This document shows positions 44,514 to 52,883 of a DNA stretch of 64,000 bases, in pieces. The DNA comes from Bacteroidales bacterium (GTDB lineage Bacteria > Bacteroidota > Bacteroidia > Bacteroidales > VadinHA17): assembly GCA_016928075.1 (NCBI GenBank), contig JAFGLJ010000062.1:24125-88124 (forward strand). The letters are read 5' to 3'. The position numbers and the translations under genes are program-made. The notes beneath the pieces are model-generated. The model worked only from the letters and a program-made list of their open reading frames with translations. It did not search any database and was not told the DNA's origin. Position 1 is the first letter of the stretch. Each line of letters opens with the position of its first letter.

Positions 44514-45697
44514 ACCACCTTCATTTCCTTCCCTATCTTTTCAAACGCTCTGATCGCTTTATCAAGATGTTCCTGCACATGGGCAGCAGAAAGCTGAACT
44601 CTGATCCTGGCTTCGCCCTCGGGTACAACAGGATAAGAAAAACCAATAACATAAATACCTTCATCCAGAAGACGGGAAGCAAATTCCTGTGAAAGCCTGG
44701 CATCATAAAGCATAACAGCACATATAGCAGATTGTGTGGGTTTAATATCAAATCCCATCTCTGAAATGTGATCTACAAAATAGGATGTATTATAATGCAA
44801 TTTATCCTGCAGCTCATTGGTTTCGGTCATCATATCTATCATCCTGCTGCCGGCAGCAGCAACAAGCGGGGGAATTGAATTTGAGAAGAGGTATGGCCTT
44901 GACCTTTGACGCAGTAGGGCAATGATCTCTTTCTTTCCGGTTGTGAATCCCCCGATGGCTCCCCCGAATGCCTTACCCAGTGTTCCCGTGATGATTTCTA
45001 CCCGGCCTTTAACATTGAAAAGTTCAGTCACTCCCCTGCCTGTTTTGCCAACTACGCCTGCCGAGTGCGATTCATCCACCATCACTAAAGCATTATATTT
45101 CTCAGCCAGCTTAAGGATCTTATCAAGTGGGGCAACATTTCCATCCATGGAAAAAACACCATCGGTAACAACAATACTGAATCTTTGTTCCTGTGCTGCA
45201 GCCAGCCTGTTCTCAAGGTCTTCCATATCAGCATTTTCATACCTGTAACGCTTGGCTTTACAGAGTCTTACGCCATCAATGATAGATGCATGATTAAGGG
45301 AATCAGAAATAATCGCATCCTCGCTGGTAAGCAGAGGCTCGAATAGCCCGCCGTTGGCATCGAAGCAGGCAGCATAGAGTATTGTATCTTCTGTCCCAAA
45401 AAAAGCCGCTATCTTTTCTTCCAGTTCCTTGTGCAGGTCGCTGGTCCCACAAATAAAACGTACTGAAGACATCCCGTATCCATGGGTGTCAAGGGCCTTC
45501 TTGGCTGCTTCTATCAGCTCGGGGCTGTTTGATAAGCCAAGGTAATTATTGGCACAAAAATTCAAAACCCTCTGGCCATCAACCAGTTCGATCTCTGCCG
45601 CCTGGGGTGAGCCTATTACTCTTTCATCCTTGTAAAGACCTGCATCACTGATTCTTTCAAGTTCAGCCTGCAGGTGTTTCTGAAAATCACTGTACAT
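44510..45697 (-). CDS. kbl: 2-amino-3-ketobutyrate CoA ligase (glycine C-acetyltransferase)
   Basis: PLP-dependent alpha-oxoamine synthase splitting 2-amino-3-oxobutyrate with CoA into glycine and acetyl-CoA, the second step of threonine breakdown; tdh is at 53702-54733. The 395 residues match E. coli Kbl closely: VLNFCANNYLGLSNSPELI, SVRFICGTSDLHKELEEKIA, DSLNHASIIDGVRLCKAKRY, PLP-binding Asp/His in MVDESHSAGVVGKTGRG and the Schiff-base lysine in IITGTLGKAFGGAIGG. Its last codon abuts a heptamer repeat array. A -7 box lies at 45723-45730. Confidence 0.93.
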   Translation of the reverse strand: MYSDFQKHLQAELERISDAGLYKDERVIGSPQAAEIELVDGQRVLNFCANNYLGLSNSPELIEAAKKALDTHGYGMSSVRFICGTSDLHKELEEKIAAFFGTEDTILYAACFDANGGLFEPLLTSEDAIISDSLNHASIIDGVRLCKAKRYRYENADMEDLENRLAAAQEQRFSIVVTDGVFSMDGNVAPLDKILKLAEKYNALVMVDESHSAGVVGKTGRGVTELFNVKGRVEIITGTLGKAFGGAIGGFTTGKKEIIALLRQRSRPYLFSNSIPPLVAAAGSRMIDMMTETNELQDKLHYNTSYFVDHISEMGFDIKPTQSAICAVMLYDARLSQEFASRLLDEGIYVIGFSYPVVPEGEARIRVQLSAAHVQEHLDKAIRAFEKIGKEMKVV

Positions 45698-45722
45698 TCC
45701 TGATTAGTTTAATATGCGGCCA

Positions 45723-45730
45723 CAAAAGTA
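45723..45730 (-). promoter_or_regulatory. -7 promoter box of kbl
   Basis: TACTTTTG on the minus strand, exact match, 26 bases before the ATG at 45697. Confidence 0.58.
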
Positions 45731-45782
45731 CTATTTAAACCACATATAAGCGTAACGTTCTGTGGGAATAATATTAAATTGA

Positions 45783-45840
45783 TGGAATAATGGAGGATTG
45801 GAATACCTGAATAATGGGAGTTAAGCAAAGATCCCCCTTT
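45783..45840 (+). repeat. TGGAATAn octamer element, copy upstream of the M6-like protease
   Basis: TGGAATAA, TGGAGGAT, TGGAATAC, CTGAATAA, TGGGAGTT then AAGCAAAGATCCCCCTTT. The copy at 48106-48154 matches, including the non-repetitive tail GTTAA(G/A)CAA(A/G)GATCCCCCTT, in the same orientation. Confidence 0.75.
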
Positions 45841-46059
45841 GAACCGAAGACCGACTGGTAAGGAGGTATGAGCTCGGCGACCAGCGGGAGCCAACGGGAT
45901 CAATTACGCGAGCATAGCGAGCAAATTGCACCCCGTAAAACGGTTGAGTCAATTTTAATTTATAAGTTTATGTTTTTAAAAGTTTATATATAATAAATTA
46001 TGATCGAAAAAGAGATCGAGTTCAAATCGTAAAGTGATAACTGCTTAATAAATTTACCG

Positions 46060-48081
46060 ATGAAACCATCTATCTTGATTTTAAGAACATTGCTTTTTCT
46101 TACCTGTTCAGTTATTATATTGTATTCATGCAATTTTACCGAACGGACAAAAGAATACGAAGGTTTATTACCTCCTCCGGTCGATCCTCAGACTATTCAG
46201 GATCAGGATGATATGACCTGGGATGATTATAAATCAATACCGGGAAGGAACTGGGCTGACCCATCCCTCGTGCCTGAAAGAGAATTCAGAATGGCTCTGG
46301 TGGCAATTGACTTCCCTGATCAGCCTTTTGTAATAACACAGCCTAAAGGATCTGATCTTTTTGGCAATCCTCAAATTGATCCGGTTGACCGTGAGGATGT
46401 TCCAGGATTTTATTCTGATTTCTGGCTTAAACCATCGGAAGTGAATCATGGTCAGACCATTAATGGTTACTGGATGGAACAATCAAGGGGGAAATTCGGT
46501 ATTACTGCACTTGATCCATTCGGGCCTTACCGGATGCCGGAAAACATGTGGCAATATGGACTGAATGAATATGGGCAGAGAGAATACACCCCGGATGGTT
46601 CCGTTGCCAGGAGCCGTATGGAACGGGATGTGGATTCACTGTGGAAAGCCGATGTAGGAGATTTAAAATCTAACTATGATGCAATACTCAGGGTTTATGC
46701 AGGATATGATGAGACTGGTGTATGGCAGGAATTTGGAGAGATGAAGTTCATGAAAGATGAAATACCTGCTGAGTGGGGAAATCCTGATACGACAAAACCA
46801 AGGTGGGTGCCCACGAGGTATGTTGAATGGACAAGCTGGAAAGCAGGACAGATGCAGTGGGGTCTTTCATCCATACGCCAGGGAGAAAACTCAGGCACAA
46901 TAACACATGAGCTCGGGCATTATGCATTCAGGACAGGAGATAATGCCAATAATCCTTATGTTGAACCATATCGAAGGGTGGGATCAGGCACATGGGATAT
47001 GATGGACAGGGGATGTTTCAACGGACCAGGCGGGCCTCATATGCGCTGGGTCGTTCCACCAACCATGGGTGCTACGATGCCTGCCGGGCTGATGCTTCGC
47101 AACAGGATGAAGAATGGATTTATTGAAGAAGACCAGGTCTTTTATCTCAGCAGGGAAGGATTGGCTGAATCAGGACTGGCAGTTGCAGATATTACATGCA
47201 GGGCTGTGGAACCTCTGCCGGGAACATGGGCAGGCTTAATTGTAAGGCTCGACGGGGAAGAGCCACATGACAGGACCCCCATTGAAGATCCGGCTGTCAA
47301 TCCACTGTCGCAGGGATTAAATCCTTATGATTTTTATTCGATGGAAGTTATTCAGAGAATAGGTTACGATTCATTTTGCCCGGATAATGGCGTATTGTTG
47401 GCAAAAAATAAGGACAGGGAAGGACGAAATGGGGGCCCGAACCAGTTTAATTGCTTCAACTGGGTGATTGATGCTCACCCCGAAGATATTAATATGGTCG
47501 ATTTTGTCAGGCCTGATGGTACAAAAATTATGAGAACAATAGCCGATTACCGTCAGCTGAATGATGCACTTTTTCATGCAGGGCTTAATTCAGGCAGTGA
47601 ATTTGAATATGTAGATGTCCACAACAGGCTTCATTTTTATGTTCTTGACCTGAGGAAGAATGAAGATGGGATTATATGCTATACGGTAGCCGTAAGATCG
47701 CTCGATGGACAAGGTCCTCACGAAAGAGGTCTGGAGATAAGCGAAGTGGGAAAGGCAGCTAAGGGGAAAGAAAAAGGGATATATAAATTAAGGATCAAGA
47801 ACACGGGATCGGCAGGCATGATGAGGGAAGGCATTCATAAGCAGGATGTAAAAGAGAATACAGATGCTGATGTTTACAGGTTAAAACTTTCAGTTGACGG
47901 TGAAGGATGGGAGACCGGTCTGCTGCACGAGATTGTTTGTATAAGAAATGGCGAAGAAGCTATAATACCGGTTTATTATGGAAGACAAAATGAAAATGCC
48001 GGTAAAGCGTTAATTACGCTTAAAGCCATATCAGAGAGTGATCCGGAAGTAAGCTCTGAGTATACTATAACGGTTGAATAG
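46060..48081 (+). CDS. M6-like metalloprotease lipoprotein
   Basis: 673 residues. Lipobox LYSC (Cys about 25) after LRTLLFLTCSVIIL indicates a lipid-anchored exported protein. The zinc site is HELGH (His283, Glu284, His287) in ITHELGHYAFRTGD, with the family's following GSGTWDMMDRG (Met-turn-like) near 308-318; immune-inhibitor-A-type M6 peptidases have this order. The first third resembles the M6 propeptide/substrate region (RMALVAIDFPDQPFVI). The C-terminal 200 residues are beta-rich, probably accessory. No recognisable T9SS C-terminal sorting signal; the lipobox gives another route to the surface. Confidence 0.85.
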   Translation: MKPSILILRTLLFLTCSVIILYSCNFTERTKEYEGLLPPPVDPQTIQDQDDMTWDDYKSIPGRNWADPSLVPEREFRMALVAIDFPDQPFVITQPKGSDLFGNPQIDPVDREDVPGFYSDFWLKPSEVNHGQTINGYWMEQSRGKFGITALDPFGPYRMPENMWQYGLNEYGQREYTPDGSVARSRMERDVDSLWKADVGDLKSNYDAILRVYAGYDETGVWQEFGEMKFMKDEIPAEWGNPDTTKPRWVPTRYVEWTSWKAGQMQWGLSSIRQGENSGTITHELGHYAFRTGDNANNPYVEPYRRVGSGTWDMMDRGCFNGPGGPHMRWVVPPTMGATMPAGLMLRNRMKNGFIEEDQVFYLSREGLAESGLAVADITCRAVEPLPGTWAGLIVRLDGEEPHDRTPIEDPAVNPLSQGLNPYDFYSMEVIQRIGYDSFCPDNGVLLAKNKDREGRNGGPNQFNCFNWVIDAHPEDINMVDFVRPDGTKIMRTIADYRQLNDALFHAGLNSGSEFEYVDVHNRLHFYVLDLRKNEDGIICYTVAVRSLDGQGPHERGLEISEVGKAAKGKEKGIYKLRIKNTGSAGMMREGIHKQDVKENTDADVYRLKLSVDGEGWETGLLHEIVCIRNGEEAIIPVYYGRQNENAGKALITLKAISESDPEVSSEYTITVE

Positions 48082-48105
48082 TAAAGAGCAGTTTCACCAA
48101 TCAAA

Positions 48106-48154
48106 TGGAATACTGGAATATTGGAATACTGGGAGTTAAACAAGGATCCCCCTT
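48106..48154 (+). repeat. TGGAATAn octamer element, copy downstream of the M6-like protease
   Basis: TGGAATAC, TGGAATAT, TGGAATAC, TGGGAGTT, then AAACAAGGATCCCCCTT. Direct repeat of the element at 45783-45840, about 24 bases after the protease stop. Confidence 0.75.
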
Positions 48155-48228
48155 GCTTCGATAGCTTTATGTTAGAACCGGGGATAAATACGTTTGAATG
48201 GTTTGAATGAAGGCTCAAAAACCTGCAA

Positions 48229-48260
48229 AATCAAACGTTCAAACAATCAGACAATCAAAC
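48229..48260. repeat. Octamer array, four units (GTTTGAAC family)
   Basis: AATCAAAC, GTTCAAAC, AATCAGAC, AATCAAAC in tandem, ending 9 bases before the stop codon of the Kbl-like gene (minus strand). Reverse-complement units match the GTTTGAAC array at 49832. Confidence 0.72.
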
Positions 48261-48268
48261 CTCATCCC

Positions 48269-49516
48269 TTACAAGCCGTACTTTTCGATAATCTCCTGTT
48301 TGCTCAGGCCCAGTATTCCGTGCTTCTTACCTACTTTAATGAATGCATCCAGCGCTTTCTCAAGGTGATGCATTTCGTGGCCTGCTGATATCTGCGTTCG
48401 TATACGGGCCTGGCCGTTTGGCACAACAGGAAAGAAGAAACCTATGGCATATATTCCCAGGTCAAACAGGTCCCTGGAGAAATCCTGCGACAACTTGGCA
48501 TTAAATAACATTACAGGCACAATCGGGCTGTCTCCCTCTTTCAATATAAAGCCTGCGTCTGACAGGCCTTTTCTCCAGAATTTTGTATTCTTCTCAAGCT
48601 TATCCCTTCTCTCGGTGCTTCCGGAGAGGATATCGAATACCTTAAGAATACCTGCTATCACCACAGGTGAGATGGTATTTGAAAAAAGATATGGCCTGGC
48701 TTTCTGACGGCACATCTCCACTATTTCCTTCCGGCCCGACACACATCCCCCGGAAGCTCCGCCAAGGGCTTTACCAAAAGTGGTGGTAATAATATCGATC
48801 TTACCCATGACACCGCAATGCTCATGCGTGCCACGTCCTGTTTTACCTATGAAACCCGAGGCATGTGAATCATCAACAAAAAGCAGGGCATCGTACTTTT
48901 CGCACAGATCAACCATCTCGTCCAGCTTTGCCAGGTCACCATCCATGGAGAACACGCCATCGGTGATTACCATTTTTATCCTTTTGTCGGCATGAAGCTG
49001 TAACTTCTGTTCAAGGTGCTGCATATTGGAATGCTTGAAAGTGTCATGTTCGGCACTGCATAATCTCATTCCATCTATTATTGAGGCATGAACCAGCCTG
49101 TCGGATATCATTATATCCTCGCTGGTCAGCAGTGCTTCAAACACACCTGCATTGGCATCCATGCATGAAGGGAAAAGTATGGTATCTTCAGTACCCAGAA
49201 ATTCTGTCACCCTGTTCTCCAGTTCCCTGTGTATGTCCTGTGTACCACAGATAAACCTGACCGATGACATTCCATAACCCCTAGCATCAAGGCCTTCATG
49301 GGCTGCCTTTAAAACATCGGGGTGGCTTGACAGGCCAAGGTAGTTATTGGCACACATATTTATCACGTTCTTGAGATTTGATCCCTTTGGAAACTCAACC
49401 TCAATATCCGCCGCCTGTGAAGAATGAATAAATCTTTCTTCCTTGTATATGCCTGCAGACTTTATCTCCTTGAGCTGGCTTAAATATAGGTCTTTGACTT
49501 TATTGCTGTAACTCAT
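48269..49516 (-). CDS. Second Kbl-like alpha-oxoamine synthase, ACP-linked
   Basis: 415 residues, PLP-dependent fold type I. It shares the Kbl pattern (NMCANNYLGLSSHPDVL, SVRFICGTQDIHRELENRV, VDDSHASGFIGKTGRG) and the lysine in IITTTFGKALGGASGG, where Kbl has IITGTLGKA. It carries a C-terminal extension (LGLSKQEIIEKYGL) and an N-terminal insert relative to the neighbouring Kbl. It begins 12 bases after an acyl carrier protein gene, so an acyl-ACP (rather than acetyl-CoA) may be its acyl donor. Candidate products include an acylated amino-acid ketone as in sphingoid or sulfonolipid synthesis; a redundant Kbl is the conservative reading. Confidence 0.8.
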   Translation of the reverse strand: MSYSNKVKDLYLSQLKEIKSAGIYKEERFIHSSQAADIEVEFPKGSNLKNVINMCANNYLGLSSHPDVLKAAHEGLDARGYGMSSVRFICGTQDIHRELENRVTEFLGTEDTILFPSCMDANAGVFEALLTSEDIMISDRLVHASIIDGMRLCSAEHDTFKHSNMQHLEQKLQLHADKRIKMVITDGVFSMDGDLAKLDEMVDLCEKYDALLFVDDSHASGFIGKTGRGTHEHCGVMGKIDIITTTFGKALGGASGGCVSGRKEIVEMCRQKARPYLFSNTISPVVIAGILKVFDILSGSTERRDKLEKNTKFWRKGLSDAGFILKEGDSPIVPVMLFNAKLSQDFSRDLFDLGIYAIGFFFPVVPNGQARIRTQISAGHEMHHLEKALDAFIKVGKKHGILGLSKQEIIEKYGL

Positions 49517-49528
49517 AATAAAACTGTT

Positions 49529-49780
49529 TTATTTTTTTTCAAGATATCCGTTAACCAGATCAACGATCTTGTTCACCGAGTCGAAAGCCTCGGGAGTGGC
49601 CTCTTCGTCGGGAATGCTTATATTGAATTTCTTTTCAAGGAAAACCTTGAGTGATACCATTGAGAATGAATCAACAAAACCACTTGAGATAAGTGGTGTG
49701 TCGTAGGTTATTTCATCGTCTTCGTCTTCCTGGTATTCATTTATCACGTAATTGAGCACCAGATCTTTCATATCTTCCAT
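49529..49780 (-). CDS. Acyl carrier protein of the Kbl-like module
   Basis: 83 residues, acidic helical carrier. The phosphopantetheine attachment serine is Ser38 in SSGFVDSFSMVSL, preceded by the usual leucine-rich and acidic helix 1 (VINEYQEDEDDEITYDTPL). It differs from the housekeeping AcpP (DSLD motif) by reading DSFS, so it is a dedicated carrier. Twelve bases before the Kbl-like gene and 195 bases after the ligase gene. Start may be ATG 49780 or the fourth codon. Confidence 0.9.
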   Translation of the reverse strand: MEDMKDLVLNYVINEYQEDEDDEITYDTPLISSGFVDSFSMVSLKVFLEKKFNISIPDEEATPEAFDSVNKIVDLVNGYLEKK

Positions 49781-49831
49781 ATTACAAATTATTTTAGTTA
49801 GTAATTTTCACCTGTTCATTATAAATCAACT

Positions 49832-49868
49832 GTTTGAACGTTTGAACGTTTGAGAGTTTGAATGTTTG
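49832..49868. repeat. Octamer array of GTTTGAAn units
   Basis: GTTTGAAC x2, GTTTGAGA, GTTTGAAT and a fifth GTTTG. About 50 bases upstream of the ACP start, on the other strand from the gene. A short inverse copy (TTCAAACATTCAAAC) lies at 49886-49900. Confidence 0.75.
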
Positions 49869-49902
49869 TTATACTTTTGCGGACTTTCAAACATTCAAAC
49901 CG

Positions 49903-49920
49903 GCCTGCCGCAAGGCAGGC
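49903..49920. repeat. Hairpin GCCTGCC/GGCAGGC
   Basis: Seven-base-pair perfect stem around a GCAA loop, between the acyl-CoA ligase and ACP genes. No T-run on either side, so a terminator is not supported. Confidence 0.55.
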
Positions 49921-49975
49921 AATCAAACCTATCAAACCCTGTATAATTTACAGTTTCTATATTTTCATGTCTTTT

Positions 49976-51679
49976 CTAATCGTCTTCAAGGGTTGACGTA
50001 TCACCAATATCCTCACCCCATTCTTTAGCATGCAATATTCTTCTCATGATCTTGCCACTCCTTGTTTTAGGAAGGCTGTCGACATACTCTATTTCCTGCG
50101 GCATGGCCAGTGGCGAGAGTTTTTTCCTGATAAAGTTCATAATTGATAATTCCAGGTCGTCACTGGCTTCATATCCCGGTTTGAGAGTAATAAAAGCTTT
50201 TACAACCTCCATGTTCAATTCATCAGGTTTGGAAACAACTGCTGATTCCGCAACCGCTTCATGTTCTATCAGTGCTGACTCTACTTCAAAAGGGCTTACC
50301 AGGTGCCCGCCCGTATTAATAACATCATCATCTCGTCCTACGAACCAGAAATACCCTTCACTATCTAATGAGGCACGGTCGCCTGCCAGGTACCAGCCGT
50401 TTGAAAATTTCTCCCTGTACTTCTCCTCGTTATTCCAGTAGGTGGTCATCATTGACGGCCAGCCAGGCTTGAATGCTATCAGTCCCACCCTGCCAGGATC
50501 CTCAATAGGTTTATGGGTGTTAGGGTCGAGTACCACTCCTTTTATACCGGGAAATGGTTTACCCATTGACCCCGGTTTTACTTTCATACCCGGATAATTG
50601 CTTATCATCATACAACCGGTCTCGGTTTGCCAGTAAGTATCCAGGAAGGGCAGGCCAAAAACTTTTTCGGACCATATAACCGCTTCGGCATTAAGCGGTT
50701 CACCCACGCTTGCAAGGTGGCGCAGGCTGGAAAGGTCATATTTTTTAACGAGCTCATCTCCTGCTTTCATCAGGGACCTTATAGCTGTAGGAGCGGAGTA
50801 CCACATAGTAATCCGGTACTTTTCAATGAACTTATACCATGACTCGGCTGAGAAACCCTTATCCAGTACACACTGGGTTATACCCAGGCTCCATGGCCCT
50901 ATTATGCCGTATGATGTACCTGTTACCCACCCGGGGTCTGCTGTACACCAGTAAATATCATCATCCCTGAGATCGAGGATCCATTTTGTGGTCAGGTATT
51001 GTGAAATCAGGGAATAATGTACATGCCTGACACCTTTAGGTTGGCCTGTTGTCCCTGAGGTATAATGAAGCACAGAAGGAGAATCAGCCCTGGTAGGAAA
51101 TATCTCCATATGTTCAACTGGTTTTTCCCTGGCAAGGTTAAACGATATTTCCCTTTCCTGAAGTGGTTTGGCTACATTATGATCGACAATAATTATAAAT
51201 TCAAGGCCGGGAAGCTTATCTATTATTTTCCTAACTTTTCCCGCATGTTTTTTCTGGGTGATAATTGCCCTGGTTCCTGCATTTTCCAGTCTCACGTATA
51301 ATGATTCATCACCAAAGGCTGAAAATAGGGGTTGTACTATGGCTCCTATTTTAAGTACCCCGAGGAAAGAAAGATAGAGTTCGGGGATTTTATCCATGAA
51401 AAGACATACCCTGTCCTGTTCTTTAATACCCAGGTTACGGAGAAAAGTACCTATGGTATTACCGGCAAGCCTGATATCGTTGAAGGTGTACTTTCTCTCT
51501 TCACCGGTAAATCCTTCATGGTACAGTGCTATTTTACCGGATTTACCCTGTTCGCATATCCTGTCTGAGCAGTACCACCCGATGTTTATTATATCACCCT
51601 TCTTGTAATCAAGTTCTTTTTCAGATATTGACCAGTCGAAATTTTTTATCCTTTCATCATAGGAGCCAATATTACTCAT
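49976..51679 (-). CDS. Acyl/acetyl-CoA synthetase (AcsA-like adenylate-forming enzyme)
   Basis: 567 residues of the acyl-CoA synthetase (ANL) superfamily, very like Bacillus-type AcsA. Visible motifs: phosphate-binding loop YTSGTTGQPKGVRHVH near 200-215, TDPxW-type ADPGWVTGTSYG, YWQTETGCMM near 335-344, the hinge GRDDDVINTGGHLVSPFEVE near 430-449 and the catalytic lysine in SLPKTRSGKIMRR near residue 545. Substrate cannot be read from the sequence; the ACP and alpha-oxoamine synthase downstream suggest an acyl donor role. Gap to ACP gene is 195 bases and carries repeats, so separate transcription is possible. Confidence 0.88.
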   Translation of the reverse strand: MSNIGSYDERIKNFDWSISEKELDYKKGDIINIGWYCSDRICEQGKSGKIALYHEGFTGEERKYTFNDIRLAGNTIGTFLRNLGIKEQDRVCLFMDKIPELYLSFLGVLKIGAIVQPLFSAFGDESLYVRLENAGTRAIITQKKHAGKVRKIIDKLPGLEFIIIVDHNVAKPLQEREISFNLAREKPVEHMEIFPTRADSPSVLHYTSGTTGQPKGVRHVHYSLISQYLTTKWILDLRDDDIYWCTADPGWVTGTSYGIIGPWSLGITQCVLDKGFSAESWYKFIEKYRITMWYSAPTAIRSLMKAGDELVKKYDLSSLRHLASVGEPLNAEAVIWSEKVFGLPFLDTYWQTETGCMMISNYPGMKVKPGSMGKPFPGIKGVVLDPNTHKPIEDPGRVGLIAFKPGWPSMMTTYWNNEEKYREKFSNGWYLAGDRASLDSEGYFWFVGRDDDVINTGGHLVSPFEVESALIEHEAVAESAVVSKPDELNMEVVKAFITLKPGYEASDDLELSIMNFIRKKLSPLAMPQEIEYVDSLPKTRSGKIMRRILHAKEWGEDIGDTSTLEDD

Positions 51680-51977
51680 AAACTAATCTGCTTTTGTAAA
51701 TAAAGGCCCTTAAGATAATGTTATTTTTGAAAGAATAATAATGTGAAACTGTCAAATTTTATACTGTTTGTTAGCAGGATAAATAAATGGAATAATAAAA
51801 TATCCGCCTTCGCAGGCGTTGTCCGCCGGAAACCTACATAATATGAAAGAGACGCAATACTTTGCGTCCCCACATTGTACTTTTATCTTCCTCCCCTCTG
51901 TCTGGCTCCTCGCTAAATTTGCCCACCGTGCAAATAATTTACGCTCGGCCCTCTTTTGTATTTTATCTCAAATCTCT
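51680..51977. other. Intergenic stretch with hairpins
   Basis: Holds a TGGAATAA piece at about 51788, a CGCCTTCGCAGGCG-type small palindrome near 51809-51822 and a perfect GACGCAA/TTGCGTC hairpin at 51851-51868. No coding frame convinces me. Confidence 0.55.
51851..51868. repeat. GACGCA hairpin
   Basis: GACGCAA (51851-51857) with TTGCGTC (51862-51868), seven perfect pairs, loop TACT. Related hairpins with AGACGCA/TGCGTCT arms occur at 60477-60497 and 60528-60542. Confidence 0.65.
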
Positions 51978-52682
51978 TCAGTGCCTAGCCATTATATCCT
52001 TGAACTTCTTATATAATGTTCTTAGTTTTTCGACAGATCTTTTCTCATCATATATACGGATAAAATCAAGTACTCCCCTTTCATTATACATTGTTGCCAA
52101 AGCTGCATCAAAGGTAAAACCGGTCATATTGTTCCTTACATCCCTGTAAATACTTTCGAATGTTTCCCATGTCAGTTTCCTTTCTATATGAAGGTAAGCG
52201 TGATCTGGATTATCTATGTCAATTAAGATCCCTTCTTCAACTTCTTCAGTGTTAAAGTACTTGGTAACACGTATAATACCATCAAAAGGATGGAAATTAT
52301 GATGGCTCATGAATTTTATGCCTTCATCCTTGAATGCTTTTATTAGCTCGGGGATTTGTTTACAGGAAATGTTTCTGAACCTGATCATCCCCATATTATA
52401 ATTCAGAAATTTAATTGTACCCGGAACAGCATCAAAGAAATGCTTAAAATGAGATTTAACACTCTGTATAGCCCTTATTACTTTTTCATCATCATAGTTT
52501 GTGTCTGTTACCAGGAACATAGACTTTGGCTCATCCTTGTCAGGCACAGTAGTACCGTAATACCCGGCATAAGGATATTCTGATATAAAAATCAATACCG
52601 CCCTGCAATCTATTCGGTCATTGAGGATCAACCTTTCTTTCTTGGTGGTTGTTCCAATTGAAGAAAATGTTCTTGCTGCCAT
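51978..52682 (-). CDS. Conserved hypothetical protein, tandem paralog A
   Basis: 234 residues, no signal peptide, no membrane segment; I do not recognise the family. It aligns without gaps to the neighbouring 52884-53588 protein, 151 of 234 positions identical by my hand count. Shared blocks: PYAGYYGTTVPDK near 37-49, DAVPGTI near 84-90, RVTKYF near 138-143, IYRDVRNN near 178-185, ALATMY and IYDEKRSVEKLR near 209-220. Mixed alpha/beta by composition. A gap of 201 bases and its own -7 box (52716-52723) separate it from paralog B. Confidence 0.85.
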   Translation of the reverse strand: MAARTFSSIGTTTKKERLILNDRIDCRAVLIFISEYPYAGYYGTTVPDKDEPKSMFLVTDTNYDDEKVIRAIQSVKSHFKHFFDAVPGTIKFLNYNMGMIRFRNISCKQIPELIKAFKDEGIKFMSHHNFHPFDGIIRVTKYFNTEEVEEGILIDIDNPDHAYLHIERKLTWETFESIYRDVRNNMTGFTFDAALATMYNERGVLDFIRIYDEKRSVEKLRTLYKKFKDIMARH

Positions 52683-52715
52683 TTTTGTTTTATTAGCAAA
52701 TTGATAGACTTATAA

Positions 52716-52723
52716 CAAAGGTA
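52716..52723 (-). promoter_or_regulatory. -7 promoter box of paralog A
   Basis: TACCTTTG on the minus strand, exact match, 34 bases before the ATG at 52682. Confidence 0.58.
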
Positions 52724-52883
52724 TTAAATATGCTACATTTAAGGAAAATAAAATATCATGTCCTGATGACTGGGGCAGTGATTTACTTACTGTGCAAACC
52801 TTAATTTTTTAAGAGATAGCACCACTGTCTGTCGTAGCTTACAGTGTGGATGCAGTGAAGGAAGTACCTTCTTCTTGACTGTT

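Larger units (their letters stand above)
45698..46059. other. Intergenic stretch with repeat elements
   Basis: Contains the kbl promoter box, the TGGAATAn octamer element (45783-45840), and a GC-rich REP-like block at 45843-45955 with a gag-c-tcggcgaccagcggg motif and a GCGAGCATAGCGAGCAAATT stretch resembling the block at 18655-18740. AT-rich from 45955. No coding frame is convincing, and I see no consensus promoter for the protease gene. Confidence 0.6.

Noticed and set aside
45990..46030. tRNA-like T-arm (GAGTTCAAATCG)
   Set aside because: No acceptor, D or anticodon stems can be formed around it.
48269..49516. Naming the second oxoamine synthase serine palmitoyltransferase or cysteate acyltransferase outright
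   Set aside because: Its motifs are closest to Kbl by eye and I cannot run a phylogeny. The ACP neighbour only suggests it.
49903..49920. Rho-independent terminator between ligase and ACP genes
   Set aside because: The stem is good but no run of T follows on either strand; it fits a dispersed palindrome better.
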